Source: Paenibacillus sp. H1-7
Lineage (GTDB): Bacteria; Bacillota; Bacilli; Paenibacillales; NBRC-103111
Direction of reading: 5' to 3'
DNA length: 64,000 bases
NCBI RefSeq assembly: GCF_022354825.1
Contig: NZ_CP031168.1
Coordinates: forward strand, 62,001 to 126,000
This document shows positions 18,386 through 26,198 of the stretch, in pieces (the first letter of the stretch is position 1; every line of letters starts with the position of its first letter). The notes under the pieces are model-generated. The model saw only the letters and a list, made by a program, of their open reading frames with translations. It was not told the DNA's origin and did not search any database. The position numbers were made by a program, and so were the translations under genes.

Positions 18386-20149
18386 ATGAAATCGTTGGAA
18401 TGGTTCAAGAAGCGTTTGGCGGTAAAGATTGCTGCCGCAGTGATGGGCGTTATCCTCGTATTGTCGTCGGGGTATTTATTTTTGCAAATAAGCAACGCCA
18501 AGAAGGCGGCGGAGGACGTCATTGCGACGTACGGCATTAGGATGGCCGGAAGCTACTCCAAGCAGCTGGATACAGGGAAGCTGGAGACGTTTATGAAAAA
18601 TCCGCAGGAAAACGACCTGTACTGGTCGATCCGGCAGGAGCTGGATCTGTTTCGAACGCAGATTGGCGCTCTGTATGTGTACTTGGTTCGCATCGACGCG
18701 AACGGCCAGCCGCTGATTATGATAGACGGCCAGCCGAAAAACTCGGACTCGGCGTCTCCCATCAATGAAGTGACGGATATTTCTCCCGAGTCGGTGCAGC
18801 TCCTGCTGAAGGGGCAGGCCTCGAGCTCGGAAATTATCGATAACCCGCAGTACGGCAAGTACATTTCTTCATATGTTCCGTTAAAGCGTGCGGACGGTAC
18901 GCTATTGGGCGTCCTCGGTATCGATACGGATGCCGCCGTCCTGGACAGCATCTCGGCCAGTGTGATCCGCAGCAATATCCCATTCTATTTGCTGCTGATC
19001 GCGATGACCGCTGCCGGTCTTGCGTTCGTCGCTTGGGTGCTTGTCCGTGCGTTGAGTCCGCTCCGCTGGATCGTATCCGGAGCCCGGCATATCGCGGACG
19101 GCGAGCTGGCGCAAGCGAACAAGCTGCTGCAGGACCATCCCGTTAAGTCCAAGGACGAGATCGGCGCCGTCCATGAGGCGATGGTGCAAATGTCTGTCAG
19201 CCTGAACACCATCATAGGCAGGATCGTATCGAACATCGCCCAGACATCCGAGCAGCTCGTGGCGTCATCGGACCGGTTCTCCGTGGAAGCGCGCCATGTG
19301 CTGGAGATGAATACCCGGGTCAACGCCGCCGTAAGCCGGGTGGCCGACGGTGCTTACACCCAGAGCGTCAGCACGGTGGAGAGCGGCCGTTCCATGGAAG
19401 AAATTACGGCGGCCATCCAGCGCATATCCGAAGCGTCCTTGACTGTCTCCGACGCCTCGCAGCAAGCTCTGGAGGATGCCGAGAGCGGAAGACATACGCT
19501 GCAGCGAATGAATGAGCAGATTCATACCATCTCCGTGGCAGCCGAGGAAGCGGTCAAGCGCGTTGCCGCTCTGAATGGGTATTCACAGGAGATCGAAGGG
19601 GCTCTAGGCGCGATATCGGAGATCGCGAATCAGACGAAGCTGCTGGCACTTAACGCTTCTATCGAGGCGGCACGAGCCGGGGAGCACGGAGCCGGGTTCG
19701 CTGTTGTGGCGGGGGAAGTAAGGAAGCTGGCGGATGATGCCGCCGGTTCGGCGCAAGTCATCTCTACGCTGCTTCATCATATTCAGCAGGAATCGCTGCA
19801 AATCAGCCAAGCTATGGAGACAAGCTCCAAAGAAGTGAAGACGGGGACCGTGCTGGCGGACGATGCGGAGCAAGCTCTCGCAAGCGTCGTGGACAAGTTC
19901 CGCTTCGTTTCCGAGCAAATCCAGGATATTTCGGCAGCTACGGAGCAGATGTCCGCCGGATCGGAGGAGGTCGCCGCCTCGGTCATCGGCATCGCAGATA
20001 TCGCCAAAGATTCGTCCGAGCAAACGAAGCAAATTTTGGAGCTGACGGACATCCAGCTGATTGCGGTGCGGACGATTGCGGCTTCCGCCGAGACGCTTAG
20101 CGGCATGACCCACGATATGCGGGAGGCAGTCAAGCAGGTGAAGGTATAA
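18386..20149 (+). CDS. Methyl-accepting chemotaxis protein with Cache-like sensor
   Basis: A 587-residue receptor: TM1 (about 12-34), an extracellular sensor of about 150 residues with Cache/PAS-like strands ([44 protein letters not shown]), TM2 (about 192-215), HAMP, and a signalling domain with the tip [23 protein letters not shown]. The start at 18386 is preferred because AAGGGG is 9-10 nt upstream; the ATG at 18377 almost touches it. Cache sensors usually bind amino acids or organic acids. It is monocistronic and divergent from the other receptor. Confidence 0.9.
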   Translation: MKSLEWFKKRLAVKIAAAVMGVILVLSSGYLFLQISNAKKAAEDVIATYGIRMAGSYSKQLDTGKLETFMKNPQENDLYWSIRQELDLFRTQIGALYVYLVRIDANGQPLIMIDGQPKNSDSASPINEVTDISPESVQLLLKGQASSSEIIDNPQYGKYISSYVPLKRADGTLLGVLGIDTDAAVLDSISASVIRSNIPFYLLLIAMTAAGLAFVAWVLVRALSPLRWIVSGARHIADGELAQANKLLQDHPVKSKDEIGAVHEAMVQMSVSLNTIIGRIVSNIAQTSEQLVASSDRFSVEARHVLEMNTRVNAAVSRVADGAYTQSVSTVESGRSMEEITAAIQRISEASLTVSDASQQALEDAESGRHTLQRMNEQIHTISVAAEEAVKRVAALNGYSQEIEGALGAISEIANQTKLLALNASIEAARAGEHGAGFAVVAGEVRKLADDAAGSAQVISTLLHHIQQESLQISQAMETSSKEVKTGTVLADDAEQALASVVDKFRFVSEQIQDISAATEQMSAGSEEVAASVIGIADIAKDSSEQTKQILELTDIQLIAVRTIAASAETLSGMTHDMREAVKQVKV

Positions 20150-20229
20150 TTCGTCTGAACGGTCTAGGTATCCATCGGTGCGATATGTTACAATGGCGTT
20201 TGGAGATCAAGACAAGGAGATGAACCTTA

Positions 20230-20493
20230 ATGAGCGAACAATTAAACGAGCAGGAGCTTGTTCAATACATTGCCGACAAAACGAAGGCGGACGTCAAGCA
20301 CATCCAATTGGTATTGAAGCACGAGCAAGCCTATCTTAACAATGCCAAATCCGATGATGTCGATATCGACGACATTATCGATTACATTTTGCGCCGTCCG
20401 GACGTCAAGCTGAACGAGCTTACCGTAGATTCGATTCTCGAGGCGGAAATGGATTATTTGATCAAAAAAGGCTTCGTAACCTACGAAGATTAA
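20230..20493 (+). CDS. Small conserved hypothetical protein
   Basis: An 87-residue acidic helical protein of unknown function. It has a predicted helix-turn-helix-like pattern (QELVQYIADKTKADVKHIQLVLKHE) followed by an Asp-rich segment (DDVDIDDIIDYILRR). AAGGAG lies 8-9 nt before the ATG. No membrane segment is seen. It lies 80 bp after the chemoreceptor gene and before a strong terminator. Confidence 0.72.
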   Translation: MSEQLNEQELVQYIADKTKADVKHIQLVLKHEQAYLNNAKSDDVDIDDIIDYILRRPDVKLNELTVDSILEAEMDYLIKKGFVTYED

Positions 20494-20520
20494 ACGGTCG
20501 ATAGCAAGCTGATATAGAAA

Positions 20521-20560
20521 ATCCCCGGGCTCATGGAGAGACGAGCCCGGGGATTTTTTT
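20521..20560. terminator. Rho-independent terminator
   Basis: A perfect 12-bp stem ATCCCCGGGCTC (20521-20532) / GAGCCCGGGGAT (20543-20554) followed by seven T. It separates convergent genes. Confidence 0.92.
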
Positions 20561-20587
20561 GTGAGCCTTAAGCGGCACTCGCGTATG

Positions 20588-21571
20588 TCAACGCCATCGG
20601 CGGGAGCGCTCTCTGCGCAGCAGGTAGACGAAGTACGGCGCGCCGATGATCGCGGTCATAATGCCGACCGGCACTTCCCGCGGGATGATGAGGATGCGCC
20701 CTAGGCAGTCGCCGAGCAGCATCAGATCGGCGCCGATCAATGCCGCCAATGGGATGAGCCATTGGTGGCGTCCTCCTACGAGGCTGCGTGCCATATGAGG
20801 GGCGATCAGCCCGACGAACCCGATGCCGCCGACGGCCGAGACGGATATGCCTGCGATGGCTACGGCCAGCAGCAGGAGCAGGAACCGCTGCCGGGTGAGG
20901 CGCAGCCCGAGCGAGGCGCTCGTCTCGTCGCCAAGCTGGAGCACGTTCAGCTTGGCGAAGCTTCCCCATGCGACGGGCACGAGCAGGGCGACCCACGGCA
21001 GAAGGGCGTACAGCTCCTTCCAGCCCCGGCTCCATAAGCTGCCTGACAGCCACAGCAGCGCCATGTTAATGTTCGTCGGATGAGTGACGATCAAATATTG
21101 CGTCCCCGCTTGAAGCACCGCGCCAATGGCCACGCCGACGAGGGCGAGCGATGCGGGGGTTAAGGTCAACCGCCGGCTGAGCAGCGTCAGCAGCGCGAAC
21201 GCCACGATCGCTCCGGCGAACGCGGCTGCCGGAATCGCGTAGCCGGGCGCCTTCGGGAACAGGAAGATGACCGCCGCGGCGGCGAGACCGGCACCCTTGG
21301 TCACGCCGATGACATCGGGGCTGGCCAGCGGATTGCGGATCACGCTCTGCAGGATGACCCCGCCGACCGCCAGGCCGAAGCCGGCCAGAATACCGACGAG
21401 CACCCGCGGCAGCCGGACCTCGTGGACGATAAAATACGTCGGACTGTCCGGCGAGACGAGGCTGGCTCCCACTTGGCCGAAGGGAACGGCAACGGTGCCG
21501 ACGCTTACGGACAGAACGGACAACACAATTAAGGCAAGCAGCGCCAAGCCTAGAGCAAGCGGTTTTCTCAT
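20588..21571 (-). CDS. Iron-siderophore ABC transporter permease (FecCD family), second subunit
   Basis: A 327-residue FecCD-type permease with 8-10 membrane helices. The family segments RLPRVLVGILAGFGLAVGG, NPLASPDVIGVTKGA and GGIGFVGLIAPHMAR are present; the last is the ATPase coupling helix. It resembles FeuC/YfhA of B. subtilis. It overlaps the upstream permease gene by 4 bp. No ATPase gene follows, as in the B. subtilis feu and yfi systems that borrow the separate ATPase YusV. Confidence 0.88.
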   Translation of the reverse strand: MRKPLALGLALLALIVLSVLSVSVGTVAVPFGQVGASLVSPDSPTYFIVHEVRLPRVLVGILAGFGLAVGGVILQSVIRNPLASPDVIGVTKGAGLAAAAVIFLFPKAPGYAIPAAAFAGAIVAFALLTLLSRRLTLTPASLALVGVAIGAVLQAGTQYLIVTHPTNINMALLWLSGSLWSRGWKELYALLPWVALLVPVAWGSFAKLNVLQLGDETSASLGLRLTRQRFLLLLLAVAIAGISVSAVGGIGFVGLIAPHMARSLVGGRHQWLIPLAALIGADLMLLGDCLGRILIIPREVPVGIMTAIIGAPYFVYLLRRERSRRWR

Positions 21572-22590
21572 CGCGAGGCACCTCCTTTTCGGCGGGCCAA
21601 ATAAATGAAGAAGGGACCGCCGATTACCGAGGTGACGATGCCTACAGGCGATTCGAACGGAAACGCGATCAAGCGGCTGAGCAAGTCCGAATAGACGAGC
21701 AGGATGCCGCCAAGCAGCGCGGTGAGCGGAGCAAGCACCGTCAATTGGCTGCCGACCAAGGCTCGCGCGATATGAGGCACGATGAGGCAGATGAAGCCTA
21801 TCGGTCCGCAGATGGCCACCGAGGAGCCGGCCATGACGATGACGAGCAGCATGCCGACCGCTCTGACGACGGTTACCCTTTGGCCCAAGCCTGCTGCGAC
21901 TTCATCGTCGATCAGCAGGAGCCGGAACGAGGGGAGCATGAACCCGAGCAGCAGCAGCCCGCCGGCCAGGAACGGCAGGATCACCCGCACCTCCGGCCAA
22001 CCGGCCTGATTCACCGAGCCGACGAGCCAGAACATCATGCTGTCGGTCGATTGCTGATTGAGGATAATCATCCCCTCGGTCAATGACGACAGCAGGAAAT
22101 GAACCGTAATGCCCGCCAACGCCAGCCGGACATATTGTTTATGGCCGGAGCCGGCCAGCGACCAGACCAGCATGGCCCCTGCCGCCGCTCCGGCGAAAGC
22201 GAGCCAAATCGACCCCATGAGCGACAGATCCGACAATACGACCAGGCCGAACACGACGGCTAGGGAAGCCCCCGCATTGATTCCGAATATATGGGGGGAG
22301 GCGAGCGGGTTTTTGGTCACCAGCTGTGTCAGCAATCCGGCCAATGCCAGAAGAATGCCTACGATGCAAGCCGTCAGCGTGCGCGGGAGGCGCAGTGTCT
22401 GGATATATAAATGGGCCTTCTCCTGCCCTTGATAGGTCAAAGCTTCGTACAGCGTTCTCCAGGACACTTGCGCTTGGCCCCATTTGAGGCTGAACAGGAT
22501 GCCGGCGGCGAGCAGGACGAAGGACAAAGAAAAAAGGAAGAGCAGAAACCATGTCCGGCTCTGCTTTTCCATCGGGGTGCTCTTGACCAT
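21568..22590 (-). CDS. Iron-siderophore ABC transporter permease (FecCD family), first subunit
   Basis: A 340-residue FecCD permease, FeuB/YfiZ-like. Motifs: LRLPRTLTACIVGILLALAGLLTQ, NPLASPHIFGINAGAS and GPIGFICLIVPHIARALVG. It pairs with the downstream permease to form the membrane channel. The start is 2 bp after the stop of the binding-protein gene, so the three genes form one transcript. Confidence 0.88.
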   Translation of the reverse strand: MVKSTPMEKQSRTWFLLFLFSLSFVLLAAGILFSLKWGQAQVSWRTLYEALTYQGQEKAHLYIQTLRLPRTLTACIVGILLALAGLLTQLVTKNPLASPHIFGINAGASLAVVFGLVVLSDLSLMGSIWLAFAGAAAGAMLVWSLAGSGHKQYVRLALAGITVHFLLSSLTEGMIILNQQSTDSMMFWLVGSVNQAGWPEVRVILPFLAGGLLLLGFMLPSFRLLLIDDEVAAGLGQRVTVVRAVGMLLVIVMAGSSVAICGPIGFICLIVPHIARALVGSQLTVLAPLTALLGGILLVYSDLLSRLIAFPFESPVGIVTSVIGGPFFIYLARRKGGASR

Positions 22591-22592
22591 CC

Positions 22593-23564
22593 TTATTTAT
22601 CTCCCAGTTGCTTCAAAATATCTTCTGCGATTTTTTCCGAGCCCAGCATACCGCGGGATAACGACCAATCGCGTCTTTCGACCGTGTACACTTTCTTGTT
22701 GGCGACGGCGTCGATTTTTTTCCATAGCGGGTTGTTGGCCCATTCGTCTGCAATCGTCACTTTCTCCGTAGGCATCAGGAAGAGCGCCTGCGGATTCGTT
22801 TCGACGAGCTGCTCCAGCGTCAGCTGCGGATACGCGGTTTCATTTTTCAGAGGATCGCTGAACCCAAGCATCTTAACGATTGAGCCGGAGTAGGAATGGT
22901 CGGAGTGGCCGAAGAAGCCTTTCGGATTCACAACAGCCGGAAGCACGGTCAAAGTGGCGGTTTTAATCTTTTTCTTCGCCTCTTCCATCTTCTTGTTGTG
23001 CTCATCCAGACGCTTCTTTCCTTCGGCTTCTTTGCCTACGGCTTTGGCGGTAATTATGTAGTTTTTGAGCATTTGGTCATAGTCGGCTTGAAAATCGTTC
23101 AGCACGAGCAGAGGGGCGATAGCCTTCAGCTGCGGCAGCGCATTCTTGTGCTTATTGATATCGACGATGATCAAATCTGGCTTCAGCGAGCTGATCAATT
23201 CAATGTTGGGCTCGTAGCGGGAGCCGACGGAAGTGTAGCCTTTCAGCTGGCTTTTGACGGAATCCATGAACAGATCCGGGCTGCTGTCGTCCGCGATGCC
23301 GATCGGGGAGATCCCCAGCGTGACGAGCATATCCGTAAAGCTGAAGTCCATCGTGACGATGCGTTCCGGCTTCTTGGCCAAAGTGACTGTGCCCATGGCG
23401 TCCTCGACGGTAATCTTTGTATCGGCTTGCGCTGCCGGTGCAGGCTGAGGCGCGGTATTTCCGGACGAGGCTTGAGGAGCAGCCGACTGGCCGCAGGCGG
23501 CTAGAGCGATTGTAAAAACAAGCAATAGAGCGGTATGTAGGGTACGGTTAAACCAGCGATGCAT
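22593..23564 (-). CDS. Iron-siderophore binding lipoprotein
   Basis: A 323-residue substrate-binding protein of the FhuD/BtuF type. The lipoprotein signal ends in IALAAC (Cys at about residue 24), then an Ala/Pro/Gln-rich linker, then the two-lobe domain with KPERIVTMDFSFTDMLVTLGI and LKPDLIIVD. It delivers ferric siderophore to the permeases. AGGAGGA lies upstream of the ATG. A Fur-like box overlaps the region just before it (23577-23597). Confidence 0.9.
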   Translation of the reverse strand: MHRWFNRTLHTALLLVFTIALAACGQSAAPQASSGNTAPQPAPAAQADTKITVEDAMGTVTLAKKPERIVTMDFSFTDMLVTLGISPIGIADDSSPDLFMDSVKSQLKGYTSVGSRYEPNIELISSLKPDLIIVDINKHKNALPQLKAIAPLLVLNDFQADYDQMLKNYIITAKAVGKEAEGKKRLDEHNKKMEEAKKKIKTATLTVLPAVVNPKGFFGHSDHSYSGSIVKMLGFSDPLKNETAYPQLTLEQLVETNPQALFLMPTEKVTIADEWANNPLWKKIDAVANKKVYTVERRDWSLSRGMLGSEKIAEDILKQLGDK

Positions 23565-23576
23565 GATGATTCCTCC

Positions 23577-23597
23577 TGATAATAATAATTATTCTCA
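23577..23597 (-). promoter_or_regulatory. Fur-like box of the siderophore operon
   Basis: On the minus strand TGAGAATAATTATTATTATCA matches the 7-1-7 Fur consensus TGATAAT-N-ATTATCA with two mismatches in its first 15 bases. It lies immediately upstream of the ribosome site of the binding-protein gene, so expression should be repressed by iron. Confidence 0.72.
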
Positions 23598-23662
23598 ATT
23601 GATTTTAGCTGGAACTCCCCCTGCGTACCATATCTATTTTCATGATCGGACATGTTATATTT

Positions 23663-24475
23663 TTAGATTTTGGTGAGGCTTTTCAGAAATTCGGTCGGCG
23701 AGCAGCCGACTTCCTGCTTGAAAATGCGGCTGAAATGGAAATAATCGGCGAATCCGACCTTTTGAGCGATTTCTTTGGCGGGCAGCCGGGTTTGAATGAA
23801 CATTTCCTTCGCTTTCTCAATCCGGATTTGGCGCAGGTAATGAGTCATGGTCGAGCCCGTATGCTGCTTGAACAGCACCGTATAATGGCCTTCGCTCATC
23901 CCGGCCCGCTGGGCCAGCATGGGGAGGGTCAGCTTCAGCATATAGTGCTCGTTAATATAGGACACGGATTCCTCGATCGACGCAGCCGAAGCTTTCTTGT
24001 CTTCCCCCATATGAGTCTCGTATAAATAGATAAACAGCATCCGCTCCAAAATCAGACGCTTGCGCATTTGCTGAATAGAGATTTCCTCCTCCGAATGCGT
24101 TTTGATTTCGTGAATCGTGCGGATCAGCTCGTCCAGCATATACTTCACTTTGATTTCGCTATGGGTACGAAGCGGCCCGTGCAAGGTCCAAACGCTTTCC
24201 TCCGGAAAGACGCGGTAGGAGATGACGGCGTACTCGGCTGCCTTGGTCTTGGGAACTTGAATATGAAGAGGCAGGCGGCTCGGATGGCAGGCGAAGCCTT
24301 GTGTCACTACGACAGGGGCTACCCCTTCCGACGAGACGCTAATATGGCCGCGCAGCACCATGATCAAAAGATGCGTTCCCGCTGACGCGGAAATGGTCTG
24401 GGAGAGGGAGCTTAATTCCAATTGTCCGAATACCGGAATCATTGCCACAAGCTGTTGAAAATCCATAGAGGGCAT
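23663..24475 (-). CDS. AraC-family regulator of the siderophore operon
   Basis: 270 residues: an N-terminal cupin-like ligand domain (about 10-110) and a C-terminal double HTH (about 165-270, with LTLPMLAQRAGMSEGHYTVLFKQHTG and AKEIAQKVGFADYFHFSRIFKQEVGCSPTEF). It sits 98 bp upstream of the binding-protein gene in the same direction. In B. subtilis the AraC protein Btr activates feuABC when it binds bacillibactin; the same kind of siderophore-dependent activation is likely here. A second in-frame ATG three codons in is an alternative start. Confidence 0.87.
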   Translation of the reverse strand: MPSMDFQQLVAMIPVFGQLELSSLSQTISASAGTHLLIMVLRGHISVSSEGVAPVVVTQGFACHPSRLPLHIQVPKTKAAEYAVISYRVFPEESVWTLHGPLRTHSEIKVKYMLDELIRTIHEIKTHSEEEISIQQMRKRLILERMLFIYLYETHMGEDKKASAASIEESVSYINEHYMLKLTLPMLAQRAGMSEGHYTVLFKQHTGSTMTHYLRQIRIEKAKEMFIQTRLPAKEIAQKVGFADYFHFSRIFKQEVGCSPTEFLKSLTKI

Positions 24476-24629
24476 CCCTTTCGACTGTCGGATAGGTAGA
24501 CATGAAATGAAATGTTAAAAGCATACTGCATAAATGCTCGTTACTTGATATTGACACATTTATTATGACCAGCACAAGCAAAAATCGCTAGAGCGGCCGG
24601 CCTAACGCAGGGTCGTGCCATGAAAAGGG

Positions 24630-24673
24630 AAAAAAGCCCGCGGCAACCGGTACTCCGGTTGTCTCGGGCTTTT
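24630..24673 (-). terminator. Strong rho-independent terminator
   Basis: AAAAAGCCCG..GGCAACCGG pairs with CCGGTTGTC..CGGGCTTTT around a tact loop. On the minus strand it ends in a T run, so it terminates transcription coming from the LLM oxidoreductase gene. The rest of 24476-24629 holds only the leader of the AraC gene. Confidence 0.85.
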
Positions 24674-24675
24674 CA

Positions 24676-24800
24676 TTTACCACATTGGAAAGTTTAAGTT
24701 CGGTAAAGCGATAAAGCGCATTGAAGATCTTTCCAATTGGCGATAAAAACAACCTCTTAACGCGGTCGCTCATCCCTGAAGTACTCCGATAGGAGTTTTT
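24676..24800. repeat. Dispersed structured intergenic element, copy A
   Basis: Begins TTTACCACA (24676), then a perfect 9-bp stem ATTGGAAAG (24684-24692) / CTTTCCAAT (24729-24737) around a 36-base loop, then the conserved tail TGGCGATAAAAAC, ACGCGGTCGCTCATCC and a hairpin ACTCC-gata-GGAGT with T run ending at 24800. The same blocks recur in copy B at 30282-30396. It abuts the stop codon of the LLM gene (24802). It could be an RNA, a small mobile repeat, or a 3'-end element acting on the minus strand. A minus-strand open frame through it (from 24773) is not supported because copy B breaks the same frame after five codons. Confidence 0.62.
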
Positions 24801-24801
24801 C

Positions 24802-25854
24802 TCATTTCACTGCGGCTGTGCCTCGCACGGCTTCCATTAGCAGCTCATACGAGTGCAAGCGGGCTTGATGGTCGTAAATTTGCGAGGTCACGATCATCTC
24901 GTCGGCCCCGGTCAAGTCGAGGAAACGCTGCAGCTTGTCGCGGACGGTCTCTTTATTGCCCGCTATCGAAAAGCTGAGCTGCTTATGCACGATGGCCTTC
25001 TCCTGATCGCTCCACAAGCCGTCCATCGAGTCGACGGGAGGACTCAGCTGACCGGTGCGTCCGCGGATAATATTAAGAAATTGCTGCTGCATCGATGTAG
25101 CCAGTCTGGTGGCTTCTTCGTCCGTATCGGCTGCAACGACATTGAGCCCTACCATCACATAAGGCTCGGACAGCGCCTCGGACGGGCGGAAGTTGGTGCG
25201 GTACAGCTCCAGCGCGGCGAGCAGATAGTCCGGAGCAAAGTGGCTCGCAAACGCGAAGGGCAGTCCCAGCTGGCCTGCTAGCTGGGCGCTAAAGCCGCTG
25301 GAGCCGAGCAGCCAGATCGGAATGTTCAGGCCCTCGCCCGGAACGGCTCTTACTCCCATCGGACGGTTGCCAAGCGATGGATTGAGGTAGGAGCGAAGCT
25401 CGCTCAGCTGCTCGGGAAAATCGTGGCCGTCGCTGCCGAGGCCGCGGCGCAGCGCCCGCATAGCCGGCTGATCCGACCCCGGCGCTCTTCCCAAGCCGAG
25501 ATCGATGCGCCCCGGGTACATCGATTCCAGCGTCCCGAACTGCTCGGCGATCACGAGCGGAGCGTGGTTCGGCAGCATGATGCCGCCGGATCCTACACGG
25601 ATTTTCTCCGTGCCGTTGGCGACATACCCAATGACGAGCGACGTGGCGGAGCTGGCCACTCCAGGCATATTGTGATGCTCCGCCAGCCAGTAGCGGTGAT
25701 AGCCCCATTGCTCGGCATGACGCGCCAGGTCGAGCGTATTGCGGTAGGAAGCCGCAGGCGTGCTGCCGGCAACGACAGGAGCGAGATCGAGAACGGACAG
25801 CGTAATATGTTCAATGGATTTTCCTTGATTTGCTGCTGCGTTTGGTTGAACCAT
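24802..25854 (-). CDS. LLM-class flavin-dependent oxidoreductase (luciferase-like)
   Basis: A 350-residue bacterial-luciferase-like TIM barrel: [15 protein letters not shown] start typical of the MsnO8/YwcH-type group, [52 protein letters not shown] and [23 protein letters not shown]. Members oxidise small organic substrates with FMNH2 supplied by a separate reductase; the substrate is unknown. The gene is monocistronic with a terminator downstream. Confidence 0.9.
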   Translation of the reverse strand: MVQPNAAANQGKSIEHITLSVLDLAPVVAGSTPAASYRNTLDLARHAEQWGYHRYWLAEHHNMPGVASSATSLVIGYVANGTEKIRVGSGGIMLPNHAPLVIAEQFGTLESMYPGRIDLGLGRAPGSDQPAMRALRRGLGSDGHDFPEQLSELRSYLNPSLGNRPMGVRAVPGEGLNIPIWLLGSSGFSAQLAGQLGLPFAFASHFAPDYLLAALELYRTNFRPSEALSEPYVMVGLNVVAADTDEEATRLATSMQQQFLNIIRGRTGQLSPPVDSMDGLWSDQEKAIVHKQLSFSIAGNKETVRDKLQRFLDLTGADEMIVTSQIYDHQARLHSYELLMEAVRGTAAVK

Positions 25855-26198
25855 CGGATGAGAACCCCCCCGGAAAAGTTATGATGAATGTATCGTAGTT
25901 GGATACGTATGTTAAACAGGGTAACCAATGTGAACGGCATCATGCGCAAAATCAGCTGAAATAAAAAAACAGCCTCAAAGTTTATTATTATATATTACAT
26001 TCCTAATAACAAGTACCAACCTATTTGTAAGATAGTATCAAAAAGATACTATTGGACCGGGAGCGGGGAAAAGTCCGGAGTAAGCAGTCCGGTAAGAGGT
26101 CAGAGTAATGCGACTGCGATAGCTGTATATTTCACAAACGATGCGCGAAAAAGGAACGTCTTATCCGGTCCCGGACAGACGTTCCTTCCTCATTGCAG
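25855..26198. other. Intergenic region with a terminator at 26148-26187
   Basis: No gene is seen. GGAACGTC (26153-26160) pairs with GACGTTCC (26178-26185); on the minus strand it is preceded by the stop of the PEP-synthase-like gene and followed by TTTTTC, so it terminates that gene. The region next to 25855 carries the leader of the LLM gene and is AT-rich (25960-26050). Confidence 0.7.

Noticed and set aside
24588..24773. Small minus-strand gene of 61 codons
   Set aside because: It runs through a terminator and the dispersed repeat; the same start in copy B meets a stop after five codons.
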